From assembly GCF_003293595.1 (NCBI RefSeq), contig NZ_CP022162.1, forward strand, positions 1,798,483 through 1,862,482: a stretch of 64,000 bases of DNA, written 5' to 3'. This document shows positions 51,014 through 60,576 of this stretch, in pieces. Under the pieces are notes generated by a model. That model worked only from the letters and a program-made list of their open reading frames with translations, was not told where the DNA came from and searched no databases. Position numbers and translations under genes: made by a program. Every line of letters starts with the position of its first letter. Position 1 is the stretch's first letter. Source of the DNA: Microbacterium sp. PM5. Its GTDB lineage: Bacteria; Actinomycetota; Actinomycetes; Actinomycetales; Microbacteriaceae.

Positions 51014-51235
51014 GTGACGACGCCGAACCCGTTCCTGTTCTGGATGAGCTTCGCGATCATGATGGTCATCGTGGTCGGTGGCGGAGTTGCGCTCGGTATC
51101 TCGACGCAGCAGTATGCCCTCGCTTTTGCCCTCCAGCTGATCATCGCCGGCGCGTGGGTCGCCATGTTCTTCCGCTACCGCCCGCGCCGCGCACCGCAAC
51201 AGAATCGGATGCCGACAACGGATACGGAGGCGTGA
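51014..51235 (+). CDS. Small membrane protein, 73 aa
   Basis: The 73-residue protein has two membrane helices (LFWMSFAIMMVIVVGGGVAL and ALAFALQLIIAGAWVAMFF) and a basic tail. GAAGGGG precedes GTG 51014, and TAGCGT about 45 bases upstream is a possible -10. Its last 12 codons overlap the first arm of a family A palindromic repeat, so the end of this protein seems shaped by the repeat. Confidence 0.65.
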   Translation: MTTPNPFLFWMSFAIMMVIVVGGGVALGISTQQYALAFALQLIIAGAWVAMFFRYRPRRAPQQNRMPTTDTEA

Positions 51236-51279
51236 GCTCGCGGCATCCGAATCCGATGCTGATCTCCGAATCCGTTGCG
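51197..51279. repeat. Palindromic repeat, family A copy 2
   Basis: The arm CAACAGAATCGGATGCCG at 51197-51214 can pair with CGGCATCCGAATCCG (51241-51255) or with CTCCGAATCCGTTGCG (51264-51279). Two of these segments are identical to the element at 19835-19914. Again it lies between convergent genes. Confidence 0.68.
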
Positions 51280-51305
51280 CCAGAGGGACCGTTAGAGGCG
51301 CCGCG

Positions 51306-51881
51306 CTACTGGGCCTGCAGTCCCAGGTCGTCGAGGTCGATGATCGAGCGCCACTCATAGCCGGCGGCCTCCACCGCCGCCTGCGCGCCGGTCTTGCGAT
51401 CGACGACCGTGACGACCGCCACGATCTCGGCACCGGCAGCCGCGACGACCTCGGCGGCCTTCAGGGGCGAGCCGCCCGTCGTGGAGGTGTCCTCGACGAT
51501 GACGACACGCTTGCCGGTCACCTCGGCGCCCTCGATCTGGCGACCGCGGCCGTGGTCCTTCGGCTCCTTGCGCACGACGAACGCATCCACGGGCGTGCCG
51601 GCGGCGACCGACGCGTGCATGACGGCGTTCGCGATCGGGTCCGCGCCCAGGGTGAGGCCGCCCACGGCATCCGCGTTCAGGTCACGCACCGCGTCGAGCA
51701 CGAGCCGGCCGATCGCGGGAGCCGCGCGGTGGTCGAGCGTGAGCTTGCGCATGTCGACGTAGTACGTCGCCTTCTTGCCGCTGGAGAGCGTGAAGTCGCC
51801 GTGGAAGACGGCTTCGGCGGCGATGAGGTCGACGAGGGCGCGACGCTCGGACTCGAGCTCGGGCGTGGAGGCGGCGGTCAT
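51306..51881 (-). CDS. pyrE: Orotate phosphoribosyltransferase
   Basis: The 191-residue enzyme joins orotate and PRPP to orotidine monophosphate in pyrimidine synthesis. The PRPP-binding motif is VVIVEDTSTTGGSPLKA, preceded by AFVVRKEPKDHGRGRQIEG with the flexible-loop lysines. The N-terminal SSGKKATYYVDMRKL is typical. No other pyr gene is adjacent. A TAGACT hexamer ends seven bases before the ATG at 51879-51881, which favours this start over the longer frame. Confidence 0.93.
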   Translation of the reverse strand: MTAASTPELESERRALVDLIAAEAVFHGDFTLSSGKKATYYVDMRKLTLDHRAAPAIGRLVLDAVRDLNADAVGGLTLGADPIANAVMHASVAAGTPVDAFVVRKEPKDHGRGRQIEGAEVTGKRVVIVEDTSTTGGSPLKAAEVVAAAGAEIVAVVTVVDRKTGAQAAVEAAGYEWRSIIDLDDLGLQAQ

Positions 51882-51956
51882 GCTGAAGAGTCTACGGAAG
51901 CGAAGAACCGGGATTATTTCCGCAGCATCTCTGCCCGCGGCATCCACCCCGCACCC

Positions 51957-52002
51957 TAGAGTCGGGAACGTCACCCGGCGCGGTGCCCGGGCGATCCCGG
52001 GC
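51957..52002 (+). promoter_or_regulatory. pntA promoter and leader hairpin
   Basis: TAGAGT at 51957-51962 is a good -10 hexamer that would start a leader of about 62 nt. Within it GCCCGGG (51985-51991) and CCCGGGC (51996-52002) form a perfect seven-base stem with a CGAT loop. AAGGAG precedes the pntA start. The hairpin may protect or modulate the message. Confidence 0.5.
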
Positions 52003-52031
52003 GCTGCGGCCGACCGGATCGAAGGAGCACC

Positions 52032-53588
52032 ATGGCCCGTATCGGCATCGTCCGCGAGCGCCCCGGCGAGACCCGCGTCGCCGCCTCCCCCACCACCGTC
52101 GGCAAGATCCGCGCGCTCGGCTACGACGTGAGCGTCGAGGCCGGCGCCGGCGCCGCATCGTCGTTCCCGGATGCCGCGTACACCGCCGCCGGCGCCGCCA
52201 TCGCCACCCGCGACGAGGCCTGGGGCGCCGATGTCGTCCTGTCGGTCGCGGCCCCCACGGATGCCGAGATCGCGCTGCTGCAGCCGGGGGCGACGCTCGT
52301 CGGCATCCTGAGCCCCGCGCTCAGCCCCGACCTGCTCGCCGCCCTCGCCGCCCGCGGTGTCACGGCCCTCGCCATGGACGCCGTGCCCCGCATCTCGCGC
52401 GCGCAGTCGATGGACGTGCTCAGCTCGATGGCCAACATCGCCGGCTACCGCGCGGTCGTCGAGGCCGCGAACGAGTTCGGCCGCTTCTTCACCGGACAGG
52501 TCACCGCCGCCGGCAAGGTGCCGCCCGCGAAGGTGCTGGTCGCCGGGGCCGGCGTCGCCGGTCTGGCCGCGATCGGCGCCGCGTCGAGCCTCGGCGCGAT
52601 CGTCCGCGCCACCGATCCCCGCCCCGAGGTCGCCGACCAGGTCGCGTCGATCGGCGGCACCTACCTCGAGGTCGTCGTGCCCGACGAGCAGAAGGAGGTC
52701 TCGGCCGACGGCTACGCCAAGGCCACCAGTGCCGCCTACGACGCCGCGGCCGCCAAGCTCTACAGCGACCAGGCCGCCGACGTCGACATCGTGATCACGA
52801 CGGCGCTCATCCCGGGTCGTGCCGCCCCGCGCCTGCTCACGGCCGCCGACGTCGCCGCGATGAAGCCCGGCAGCGTCATCGTCGACATGGCCGCGGGCCA
52901 GGGCGGAAACGTCGAGGGCTCGGTGGCGGGCCAGCGCATCGTCACCGACGGTGGCGTCATCATCCTCGGCTACACCGATCTCGCCGGCCGCCTCCCTCAG
53001 CAGGCGTCGCAGCTCTACGGAACCAACCTGGTGAACCTCCTCGCCCTCCTCACCCCGGGCAAAGACGGGCAGCTCGCGATCGACGACACCGACGTCGTGC
53101 AGCGCGCCGTCACCGTCACGCGTGACGGCGCCGTCACCTGGCCGCCGCCTCCCGTGCAGGTCTCTGCCGCGCTAACGAAGCCCGGGACGGATGCCGCGGC
53201 ATCCACTCCCGCGCCGGCCGCCAAGAAGGGGCTCTCGGCGGGAGCGAAGACCGGCCTGATCGTCGCCGGCGTCGCCGCACTGTTCCTCGTGTGCGCCGTC
53301 GCGCCCGCACCCCTGCCGCAGCACATCCTCGTGCTCACGCTGTCGGTCGTGATCGGGTTCTACGTCATCGGCAAGGTCGCCCACGCCCTGCACACTCCAC
53401 TGATGAGCGTGACCAACGCGATCAGCGGCATCATCGTCGTCGGCGCCATGAGCCAGATCGTCGTGCCGAACCCCGTCGTGCAGGTGCTCGCGGCGATCGC
53501 GGTGCTCCTGGCATCCATCAACATCTTCGGAGGCTTCGCGGTGACCCGTCGCATGCTCGCCATGTTCCAGAAGGGTGACCAGAAGTGA
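52032..53588 (+). CDS. pntA: NAD(P) transhydrogenase alpha subunit (PntAA-PntAB fused)
   Basis: The 518-residue protein contains the NAD-binding soluble domain with [18 protein letters not shown] and [15 protein letters not shown], then an Ala/Pro linker, and four membrane helices from about residue 400 ([18 protein letters not shown] onward). It passes hydride between NADH and NADP+ using the proton gradient and so supplies NADPH. Some actinobacteria split this subunit into two; here it is one chain. Its stop overlaps the pntB start by four bases (GTGA). Confidence 0.94.
   Translation: MARIGIVRERPGETRVAASPTTVGKIRALGYDVSVEAGAGAASSFPDAAYTAAGAAIATRDEAWGADVVLSVAAPTDAEIALLQPGATLVGILSPALSPDLLAALAARGVTALAMDAVPRISRAQSMDVLSSMANIAGYRAVVEAANEFGRFFTGQVTAAGKVPPAKVLVAGAGVAGLAAIGAASSLGAIVRATDPRPEVADQVASIGGTYLEVVVPDEQKEVSADGYAKATSAAYDAAAAKLYSDQAADVDIVITTALIPGRAAPRLLTAADVAAMKPGSVIVDMAAGQGGNVEGSVAGQRIVTDGGVIILGYTDLAGRLPQQASQLYGTNLVNLLALLTPGKDGQLAIDDTDVVQRAVTVTRDGAVTWPPPPVQVSAALTKPGTDAAASTPAPAAKKGLSAGAKTGLIVAGVAALFLVCAVAPAPLPQHILVLTLSVVIGFYVIGKVAHALHTPLMSVTNAISGIIVVGAMSQIVVPNPVVQVLAAIAVLLASINIFGGFAVTRRMLAMFQKGDQK
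53189..53204. repeat. Palindromic double octamer GGATGCCGCGGCATCC
   Basis: This perfect 16-bp palindrome is identical to the one at 13105-13120 and lies in the linker-coding part of pntA, where it encodes a DAAAS stretch. It is an extreme case of the abundant genomic octamer. Confidence 0.6.
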
Positions 53589-55033
53589 CCATCGTCGCCA
53601 CCTCCGAGACGGCCGGGGCCCTCGCGCTCGCCCAGTCCGTCTCGACGGCCGCCTACATCGTCGCGGCCCTGCTGTTCATCCTCGCCCTCGCCGGCCTCAG
53701 CAAACAGGAGACTGCCCGCCGCGGCGTCGTCTACGGCATCGTCGGCATGACGATCGCCCTCCTCGCCACCCTCGTGCTCGTCGTCGCGAACGGCACCCTC
53801 GCGTCGGAGGGTGCGACCGCCGCGCTCGGCATCGGCCTCCTCGTCGCCGCGGTCCTGGTCGGCGGCGCCATCGGGCTGTGGCGGGCGCGCGTGGTCGAGA
53901 TGACCGGCATGCCCGAGCTCATCGCCCTGCTGCACTCCTTCGTCGGCCTCGCGGCCGTGCTCGTCGGCTGGAACGGCAGCCTCTACGCCGAAGGGTTGCC
54001 GGAGGAACTGGTCGGCATCCACCACGCCGAGGTGTTCATCGGCGTCTTCATCGGCGCCGTGACCTTCACGGGGTCGATCGTCGCCTTCCTCAAGCTCTCG
54101 GGCCGGATGTCGTCGAAGCCGCTCATGCTGCCCGGCAAGAACGCCCTCAACATCGGCGCCCTGGCACTGTTCGTCGTGCTGACCGTCTGGTATGTCGCGA
54201 CCCCGTCGATCTGGCTGCTCGTCGCCGTGACCGTGCTGGCCCTCGCGCTCGGCTGGCACCTGGTCGCCTCGATCGGCGGCGGCGACATGCCGGTCGTCGT
54301 CTCGATGCTCAACAGCTACTCCGGCTGGGCCGCGGCCGCGGCGGGCTTCCTCCTCAACAACGACCTCCTGATCGTCACCGGCGCCCTCGTCGGCTCGTCC
54401 GGTGCGTACCTGTCGTACATCATGTGCAAGGCCATGAACCGGTCGTTCCTCTCGGTGATCGCAGGCGGCTTCGGCATCGAGGCGCCCCGAAGTGCCGACG
54501 CCGAAGAGGGCGAACACCACGAGACGGATGCCGCGGCCGTCGCCGAGCTCCTCCGTGACGCGCGGTCGGTCATCATCACCCCCGGCTACGGCATGGCCGT
54601 CGCCCAAGCGCAATACCCGGTCGCCGACCTCACGAAGCGGCTGCGCGAGCGCGGCGTCGAGGTGCGCTTCGGCATCCATCCCGTCGCCGGGCGCCTGCCG
54701 GGCCACATGAACGTGCTGCTGGCCGAGGCCAAGGTGCCCTACGACATCGTGCTGGAGCTCGACGAGATCAACGACGACTTCGCCGACACCGACGTCGTGC
54801 TCGTCATCGGGGCGAACGACACGGTCAATCCCGCCGCGGCAGAGGACCCCGGCTCGCCCATCGCGGGCATGCCCGTGCTGCACGTGTGGGAGGCCCGCAG
54901 CGTCGTGGTGTTCAAGAGGTCGATGGCCTCCGGTTACGCCGGGGTGCAGAACCCCCTGTTCTTCCGCGACAACACGCAGATGCTGTTCGGTGACGCCAAG
55001 CAGCGGGTGGAGGACATCCTGCGGGCGCTCTGA
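53585..55033 (+). CDS. pntB: NAD(P) transhydrogenase beta subunit
   Basis: The 482-residue protein has about nine membrane helices in its first 280 residues, including the proton-channel regions [16 protein letters not shown] and [16 protein letters not shown], then the NADP-binding domain with [53 protein letters not shown] and [15 protein letters not shown]. It completes the transhydrogenase with pntA, with which it overlaps by four bases. Confidence 0.95.
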   Translation: MTIVATSETAGALALAQSVSTAAYIVAALLFILALAGLSKQETARRGVVYGIVGMTIALLATLVLVVANGTLASEGATAALGIGLLVAAVLVGGAIGLWRARVVEMTGMPELIALLHSFVGLAAVLVGWNGSLYAEGLPEELVGIHHAEVFIGVFIGAVTFTGSIVAFLKLSGRMSSKPLMLPGKNALNIGALALFVVLTVWYVATPSIWLLVAVTVLALALGWHLVASIGGGDMPVVVSMLNSYSGWAAAAAGFLLNNDLLIVTGALVGSSGAYLSYIMCKAMNRSFLSVIAGGFGIEAPRSADAEEGEHHETDAAAVAELLRDARSVIITPGYGMAVAQAQYPVADLTKRLRERGVEVRFGIHPVAGRLPGHMNVLLAEAKVPYDIVLELDEINDDFADTDVVLVIGANDTVNPAAAEDPGSPIAGMPVLHVWEARSVVVFKRSMASGYAGVQNPLFFRDNTQMLFGDAKQRVEDILRAL

Positions 55034-55040
55034 CCCGCAC

Positions 55041-55122
55041 CCGCGTGCACAACTCCGCCTGAACGGCGCCCATCCCGGCTGCGAAGGCACCGAGGCCACG
55101 CTGAGCAGGAGTTGTGCACGCG
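55041..55122. repeat. Palindromic repeat, family B copy 2
   Basis: Arms at 55041-55062 and 55101-55122 match in 19 of 22 positions, with CCGCGTGCACAACTCC perfect, enclosing 38 bases. AACTCCGCCTGA is shared with the element at 41905. This copy lies between pntB and the exonuclease gene. Confidence 0.72.
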
Positions 55123-55169
55123 GGCGGCCCGTGACGGCCGCGTCGGCGGGGGCCAATACGCTGGATGCC

Positions 55170-56009
55170 ATGCGCATCGCCACCTGGAACGTCAACTCGA
55201 TCCGCGCCCGCGTCGTCCGCACCGTCGACTTCGCCGTCCGCGAGGGCATCGATGTGCTCGCGATGCAGGAGATCAAGTGCAAGCCCGAGCAGTTCCCGTA
55301 CGAAGCGTTCGAAGACGCGGGCTACACCGTCGAGGCGCACGGGCTCAACCAGTGGAACGGGGTCGCGATCGCCAGCCGTGAGCCGATCGAGAACCTGCAG
55401 GTCGGGTTCCCGGGCATGCCCGGCTTCGCGAAGGGTCACGACGGCCCCGGCGCTCCACTCGAGGCCCGCGCGCTCGGCGCCACGATCGGCGGCGTCGAGG
55501 TGTGGAGCCTCTACGTACCCAACGGGCGCGGCCTCGATGACCCGCACTACCGCTACAAGCTCGATTGGCTGGAGGCTCTCCGCGGCTACACCGCCGACAC
55601 GCTCGCCGCCGACCCCGACCGGGCGCTGGCGCTCACCGGCGACTTCAACATCGCCCCGACGGATGCCGACAACGGCGACCCCACCGTCATCGAAGGCGTG
55701 ACCACCCACGTCTCCCCGCCCGAGCGCGCCGCCTTCCAGGCCCTGCTCGACGCGGGCCTGAGCGACACGGTGCGGCCGCTGGTTCCCACCGGCTACACCT
55801 ACTGGGACTACAAGCAGCTGCGCTTCCCCCGCAACGAGGGCCTGCGCATCGACTTCATCCTCGGCTCGCACGCGTTCGCCGACGCGGTGACCGCGGCATC
55901 CATCCACCGTGACGAGCGCAAGGGTGAGATCCCCAGCGACCACGTCCCCGTCGTCGTCGACCTCGACCTCGACGGCTCGGACGACGACGACCGCCCCATG
56001 ATCTGGTGA
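55170..56009 (+). CDS. xth: Exodeoxyribonuclease III / AP endonuclease
   Basis: The 279-residue nuclease of the EEP family cleaves at abasic sites and degrades 3' ends. Motifs are TWNVNSIRAR, MQEIKCKPEQFP (catalytic Glu), YVPNGR, LTGDFNIAPTD and IPSDHVPVVVDL (catalytic His), with DYKQLRFPRNEGLRIDF before the last. It lacks the N-terminal extension of eukaryotic enzymes. TACGCT ends seven bases before ATG 55170, which decides the start. Confidence 0.92.
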   Translation: MRIATWNVNSIRARVVRTVDFAVREGIDVLAMQEIKCKPEQFPYEAFEDAGYTVEAHGLNQWNGVAIASREPIENLQVGFPGMPGFAKGHDGPGAPLEARALGATIGGVEVWSLYVPNGRGLDDPHYRYKLDWLEALRGYTADTLAADPDRALALTGDFNIAPTDADNGDPTVIEGVTTHVSPPERAAFQALLDAGLSDTVRPLVPTGYTYWDYKQLRFPRNEGLRIDFILGSHAFADAVTAASIHRDERKGEIPSDHVPVVVDLDLDGSDDDDRPMIW

Positions 56010-56019
56010 CCGGGCGAAC

Positions 56020-56649
56020 TCAGGTCATGTCGCCCGTGACGACGTCGCCGTCGGGGGCGTAGCGCAGCAGAAGCGTGCCGGTCGGTCCCGACACGGCGGG
56101 TGCGATCAGCCGCAGCCGTGCCGGTGCTGCGCCGTCCGGAAACACCTTCTTGCCCTGACCGAGCACCACCGGGTGCACCCACAGCTTCAGCTCGTCGTAC
56201 AGACGGGTGCGAAGCAGCGTCTGCGAGAAGTCGACGCTGCCGATCACGTGCACCTCGGCGTGGCGATCGCGCAGCGCATCCACGGCCGCCGCGACCTCGG
56301 CGTCCGAGCCGGTCAGCACGCTGGTGCCCGCCCATTCCGGGTCGACACCGGCCCGGGTCGCCACATACTTCGGGATGGCATCGAAGTGCCGACCGATGAA
56401 CCCCTCCGGCCCGTCGGTGTGATGCGGCCAGTACCCGGCGAAGATGTCGTACGTGCGTCGGCCGAGCAGCAGCGCGTCCATCCGGCGGATGCCGCTGCCG
56501 ACGTCCTCGCCGATGACGGCGTCCTCGAACGGCGCCTGCCAGCCGCCGAACGGGAACCCGCCGCTGGTGTCTTCGTCGGGGCCGCCCGGCGCCTGGGCGA
56601 CGCCGTCGAGCGTCGTGAACAGGTCGATGACGATCCGCCCGCGCATCAC
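56020..56649 (-). CDS. Dihydrofolate reductase / RibD C-terminal domain family protein
   Basis: The 209-residue protein has the RibD_C pattern: RIVIDLFTTLDGVAQAPGGP at the start, DALLLGRRTYDIFAGYWP in the middle and VHVIGSVDFSQTLLRTRLYDEL before KLWVHPVVLGQGKKVFPDG. Members reduce pteridine- or flavin-like substrates with NADPH; it is not the housekeeping DHFR. Its GTG start overlaps the stop of the upstream VOC gene, so they are coupled. Confidence 0.87.
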   Translation of the reverse strand: MMRGRIVIDLFTTLDGVAQAPGGPDEDTSGGFPFGGWQAPFEDAVIGEDVGSGIRRMDALLLGRRTYDIFAGYWPHHTDGPEGFIGRHFDAIPKYVATRAGVDPEWAGTSVLTGSDAEVAAAVDALRDRHAEVHVIGSVDFSQTLLRTRLYDELKLWVHPVVLGQGKKVFPDGAAPARLRLIAPAVSGPTGTLLLRYAPDGDVVTGDMT

Positions 56650-57068
56650 GATGCCTCCGCCGGAGGGCCCTGCTCGGCGGCGACGGGGTCCATGTAGAGG
56701 AAGCCGAGGCTGTTGCCATCGGGGTCGTCCAGGTCACGGCTGTACATGAAGCCGTAGTCCTGAGCGGGGTGCGGCTCGGTGCCACCGGCAGCCAGGCCCG
56801 CCTCCACGATCGCGTCGACGTCGGCGCGTGAATCTCGGGAGAACGAGAGCGAGGCCTGCGCCCACTCCCTGGGCTCTCCGACGGGCTTCTCGGTGAACGT
56901 GGCGAAGAACTCCCGCCGCAGCACCATGAAGAAGATGTCGTCCGACCAGACGACGCACGCGGCGTTCTCGTCGGTGAAGTTGGGGTTGATGGCGCAGCCG
57001 AGCGCCCGGTAGAAGGCGACGCTGCGCTCGAGGTCGTTCGTCGGAATGTTCACGAAGATGCTCGTCAT
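56646..57068 (-). CDS. VOC family protein (glyoxalase/bleomycin-resistance fold)
   Basis: The 140-residue protein shows the paired beta-alpha-beta modules of the VOC superfamily: TSIFVNIPTNDLERSVAFYRALG and, at the end, YGFMYSRDLDDPDGNSLGFLYMDP. A metal-binding Glu or His set is incomplete, so it may be a binding protein. I chose the ATG at 57066-57068; another ATG 15 bases upstream would add five residues. It is coupled to the RibD-like gene, and divergent from the histidine kinase gene. Confidence 0.85.
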   Translation of the reverse strand: MTSIFVNIPTNDLERSVAFYRALGCAINPNFTDENAACVVWSDDIFFMVLRREFFATFTEKPVGEPREWAQASLSFSRDSRADVDAIVEAGLAAGGTEPHPAQDYGFMYSRDLDDPDGNSLGFLYMDPVAAEQGPPAEAS

Positions 57069-57109
57069 ACCCAGAGCATGCACCCCCGGCGCGATGAGGT
57101 CGAGACCCT

Positions 57110-57124
57110 CTCCCTCTCAGGGAG
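57110..57124. promoter_or_regulatory. Response-regulator box candidate at kinase promoter
   Basis: CTCCCTCTCAGGGAG is a dyad with five-base arms and a five-base centre, ending 24 bases before the -10-like TAGCGT. A similar dyad and spacing precede the ABC transporter at 60827, so it may be the site of the response regulator encoded here (autoregulation). Confidence 0.55.
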
Positions 57125-57160
57125 GATGCCACGGCATCCGGCTGCCCCTAGCGTGGAAGG

Positions 57161-58447
57161 ATGAGCTCCGCCGCCCTCGTCCGCACGACCACGCCCGCGC
57201 AGCGTCGCAACGATGTGTGGCTCGCGCTCGCACTGTTGATCAGTGCCGTGATCAGCGCGTGGCTGGGCACGGTGGCAGGCTTCTACGGCGAGAACACCCC
57301 CGCCTTCGGCTGGGCGCTCGTGTACGTCGCCGCCCTCACTCTCCCTCTGGCCCTGCGCCGGCGCTTTCCCGAAGCGACGCTCATCGTCGTCGCGCTCGCA
57401 TTCTTCGTCGGCGTCTCGGTACGCATCCCGGAGATCTACGTCGGCAACGTGGCCCTGTTCATCGCCATGTACACCGTCGGGGCGTGGGTGAGCGACCGCC
57501 GGCGCGCAACCGTCGTGCGGCTCGCGGTGATCGCCGGCATGTTCATCTGGCTTCTCGTGGTGACCTTTCAGAGCGCGATCGATCCGGACGGCGATGGGCC
57601 CTCCCGCGCGGGCTTGTTCTCGCCGTTCGCCGCGTACATGATCATCCAGTTCCTCGTGAACGCGGCCTACTTCGGCGGCGCGTACTTCTTCGGAGAGCGC
57701 GCCTGGGCCGACGCCCGTGCGCGCGCGGTGCTCGAAGAGCGCACCGCCGAACTCGAACGCGAACGCGAGATCACCGCCGCCCAGGCGGTCGCCCTGGATC
57801 GCGTCCGTATCGCCCGTGAACTGCACGACGTCGTCGCCCACCATGTCTCCGCCATGGGTGTGCAGGCAGGGGCCGCGCGCACGGTGCTGGACCACGACGC
57901 GGCGGCGGCGCGCGAGGCACTGGTCACCGTCGAGTCGTCCGCACGCGACGCGCTCACCGAGCTGCGCCAGCTGCTCGAGACCCTCCGCACCCCCGACGCC
58001 GACACCCCCGCCGCCTCGACGGTGCGCCTGCAGTCGATCCCCGACCTCGTCGCACACGCGAACGACAACGGCATGCCCACGACGTTCGCGGTGGTCGGTG
58101 ACCCGATCGATCTGCCCGAGCTCGTGCAGGTGAACCTGTACCGCATCGCCCAGGAGGCGCTCACCAACGCGCGGCGTCACGGAGGTCCGGATGCCGCGGC
58201 CGATGTCCGGCTGCGATTCGACGACGACCACGTCGAGCTGGAGGTCGCCAACCGCGGCCGCGCCCAGGTGGCCGGGCGCACGGGACTCGGCATCGTCGGC
58301 ATGCGCGAGCGTGCAGCCGCATCGGGCGGCACCCTCGAGGCGGGTCCGCGCACCCGCGGCGGCTTCGTGGTACGGGCGCGGGTACCCGCCAGACTCGGCA
58401 CGACGAGAATCGCGCCCCCGACACCGGTCAGCGCGGGGCCGCGATGA
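57161..58447 (+). CDS. Sensor histidine kinase, NarX/LiaS-type (HisKA_3)
   Basis: The 428-residue kinase has about six membrane segments in its first 190 residues with almost no external loop, a coiled region (RAVLEERTAELEREREITAA), the HisKA_3 phospho-acceptor ARELHDVVAHHVSAM and an ATPase domain with QEALTNARRHGG (N box) and GTGLGIVGMRERA (G box; here RTGLGIVGMRERA). Kinases of this type sense membrane or cell-wall stress inside the membrane. TAGCGT ends six bases before ATG 57161. The response regulator overlaps its stop. Confidence 0.92.
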   Translation: MSSAALVRTTTPAQRRNDVWLALALLISAVISAWLGTVAGFYGENTPAFGWALVYVAALTLPLALRRRFPEATLIVVALAFFVGVSVRIPEIYVGNVALFIAMYTVGAWVSDRRRATVVRLAVIAGMFIWLLVVTFQSAIDPDGDGPSRAGLFSPFAAYMIIQFLVNAAYFGGAYFFGERAWADARARAVLEERTAELEREREITAAQAVALDRVRIARELHDVVAHHVSAMGVQAGAARTVLDHDAAAAREALVTVESSARDALTELRQLLETLRTPDADTPAASTVRLQSIPDLVAHANDNGMPTTFAVVGDPIDLPELVQVNLYRIAQEALTNARRHGGPDAAADVRLRFDDDHVELEVANRGRAQVAGRTGLGIVGMRERAAASGGTLEAGPRTRGGFVVRARVPARLGTTRIAPPTPVSAGPR

Positions 58448-59154
58448 GCGCGCCGGTGCGGGTGCTGCTCGTCGACGACCACGCCGTGATGCGGGCGGGG
58501 TTCCGCATGATCCTGGAGGCCCAGAGCGACATCGTGGTCGTCGGGGAAGCCGGGACGGGCGCTGAGGCCGTGGCCGCCGCATCCTCGCTGCACCCTGACG
58601 TGATCTGCATGGACGTGCAGATGCCGGACATGGACGGACTCGAGGCGACCCGACGGATCGTGGCCGACCCGTCGATCGACGCGGTCGTGGTCGTGGTGAC
58701 CACTTTCGACCGTGACGACTATCTCTTCCAAGCCCTGCACGCGGGCGCGAGCGGCTTCCTGCTCAAGAACGCCGGTCCGGAAGAACTCGTCACGGCGGTG
58801 CGCGTCGCTGCCGCGGGCGATGCCTTGCTGGCGCCGGCCGTGACGCGCCGCGTCATCGAGCGCTTCGCGGCATCCGCCCGCGACACCGACACCGGGGTCG
58901 CCGCCGCGCCGTCATCGGCGCAGCCGCCGGCGTCATCGGCGCCGGAGCGGACAGCTCCGCCCGTCGAGCTCACCGAGCGCGAGCGCGAGGTGCTGCGTCT
59001 GCTCGCCGAGGCCTACAGCAACGCCGAGATCGCCGCCGCCCTCTTCATCGGCGAGGCGACCGTCAAGACGCACGTGTCGAACGTGCTGCAGAAGCTCGGA
59101 GCGCGAGACCGCGTGGCCGCCGTGGTCTACGCACACCGGCACGGCATGGTCTGA
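58444..59154 (+). CDS. NarL/LiaR-type response regulator
   Basis: The 236-residue regulator has a receiver domain with acidic residues D11 and D12, phosphorylation site D57 (CMDVQMPDMDG), and LLKNAGPEELVTAVR, followed by a longer than usual Ala/Pro linker (about 145-175), and a LuxR-type helix-turn-helix (LTEREREVLRLLAEAYSNAE, VKTHVSNVLQKLGARDRVAA). It overlaps the kinase gene by four bases (ATGA). It likely controls the ABC transporter at 60827, based on shared promoter motifs. Confidence 0.93.
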   Translation: MSAPVRVLLVDDHAVMRAGFRMILEAQSDIVVVGEAGTGAEAVAAASSLHPDVICMDVQMPDMDGLEATRRIVADPSIDAVVVVVTTFDRDDYLFQALHAGASGFLLKNAGPEELVTAVRVAAAGDALLAPAVTRRVIERFAASARDTDTGVAAAPSSAQPPASSAPERTAPPVELTEREREVLRLLAEAYSNAEIAAALFIGEATVKTHVSNVLQKLGARDRVAAVVYAHRHGMV

Positions 59155-59208
59155 GCCGACACGGTCGACGCACACCGCCCGCGAGGCGCGGTCGGTGGTG
59201 AGGCCTCG

Positions 59209-60576
59209 TCAGCGAGCGGCGACCGGGATGGAGCCGGTGGTGGCCGTCGTCGCGGCGCGCGCCAGGCGCTCGCGCAGCGAGACCAGGGTCGCGTCGGGAC
59301 GCCACAGCACCACGAGACTCCAGCCGAACATGCCGACCAGCAGCACGTTGCGGGCGAGCAGCACACCGGCCGCGAACGGATGCGCGTCGATGAGTGGGAG
59401 GTAGAGCACCGGGAACACGAGCGTCGTCAGGAAGCACGTGACCGCGAGCCAGACGGCGATCGACGTCCAGGCCTTGCGGTCGATCAGCAGACCGGCGGCG
59501 ACGACGGGCGCGAGCCACAGCATGTACTGGGGCGAGCCGACCTTGTTGAACACGATGAGCGCCGACGTCAGCGCGAACGCGCCGCGAAGGATGAGGTGCT
59601 GCTCCCCGATACGGGAGAGGGCACCCTCCTGAAGCGCGCGACGACGCGCACGCCACAGCAGCACGAGGATCACCATGAAGGCGATCGGCATGGCGTAGCC
59701 GACCAGCACGCCCGCGGCGGTGGCGCCGGGACCGGCGACCTCACGCGTCGCGAGCACGTAGTTCTGGTGGATCTGAGCACCGGGAAGACCCAGCACCGTC
59801 GCCCACACCCACGGCGTCGCGACGGGAGCCTCGAGCTGCAGCGCACGGTCGCCCTGGATGGTCGCGAAGCTGAAGAGGTTCGACGCACCGCCGAAGGCGA
59901 CCACGACACCGGCGATCGCCGCGCTCAGGGCCAGTCCACCGGCGATGATGCGCATACGCAACGACGAGACCGCAACCGCGGCGGCGGCCAGAGCAGCCGG
60001 GGCGACCTTGATCCAGGTCGCGGCGGCGATCAGCACGCCAGCGATGAACGGCCGACGAACGAGCCAGACGAGACCGGCGATGGCCAGCGGCGCGGCGAAG
60101 CCCTCGAGACGCAGCATCGACACGGGCGCGAGCAAGACCTGGATGGCCAGCCAGTACCAGGCGGCGACGTAGCCCTTGCGGTTGCGCAGATTGTCGGTGA
60201 GCGCGAGGACGGCGAAGAAGTTCGCTCCCACCATCATCAGAAGCCAGACGAGCTGGTAGTTCCAGGGGCCGGCGACGATCGCGGCCATGATCGGCGCCAG
60301 AGCGCCGGCCGGGTAGACCCACGGCATGTCGATCACGGGCCAGTGCCCGTGGGCCGCCTGCTCCGCCCACAGACGGTACAGCGGCAGGTCGCCCTCGGTT
60401 CCGCCGAAGATCATCACCTTCAGCAGGGCGAGGAAGAACAGGGCGTGCACGACGGCGAAGCCGATGAGCAGGCCTCGACGGGTGAACGCGAAGTGCAGGG
60501 CGCGGGGCCACCACTCGCGGGCACGGTCGGATACACGGGCGCCGAGGGCGCGGGTCACCTCAGGAGCGCTCGTCAC
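59209..60576 (-). CDS. Polyprenol-phosphate-dependent mannosyltransferase-like, DUF2029/GT87
   Basis: The 455-residue protein has about ten membrane segments and an early acidic loop (GGTEGDLPLYRLWAEQA) where the catalytic Asp of GT-C enzymes lies, followed by PAGALAPIMAAI and FNKVGSPQYMLWLAPV, typical of the GT87/DUF2029 family. These enzymes add sugars to lipoglycans or lipid carriers at the outer face of the membrane. TAAACT ends seven bases before the GTG start. It sits between the two-component genes and the ABC genes on the opposite strand. Confidence 0.85.
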   Translation of the reverse strand: MTSAPEVTRALGARVSDRAREWWPRALHFAFTRRGLLIGFAVVHALFFLALLKVMIFGGTEGDLPLYRLWAEQAAHGHWPVIDMPWVYPAGALAPIMAAIVAGPWNYQLVWLLMMVGANFFAVLALTDNLRNRKGYVAAWYWLAIQVLLAPVSMLRLEGFAAPLAIAGLVWLVRRPFIAGVLIAAATWIKVAPAALAAAAVAVSSLRMRIIAGGLALSAAIAGVVVAFGGASNLFSFATIQGDRALQLEAPVATPWVWATVLGLPGAQIHQNYVLATREVAGPGATAAGVLVGYAMPIAFMVILVLLWRARRRALQEGALSRIGEQHLILRGAFALTSALIVFNKVGSPQYMLWLAPVVAAGLLIDRKAWTSIAVWLAVTCFLTTLVFPVLYLPLIDAHPFAAGVLLARNVLLVGMFGWSLVVLWRPDATLVSLRERLARAATTATTGSIPVAAR

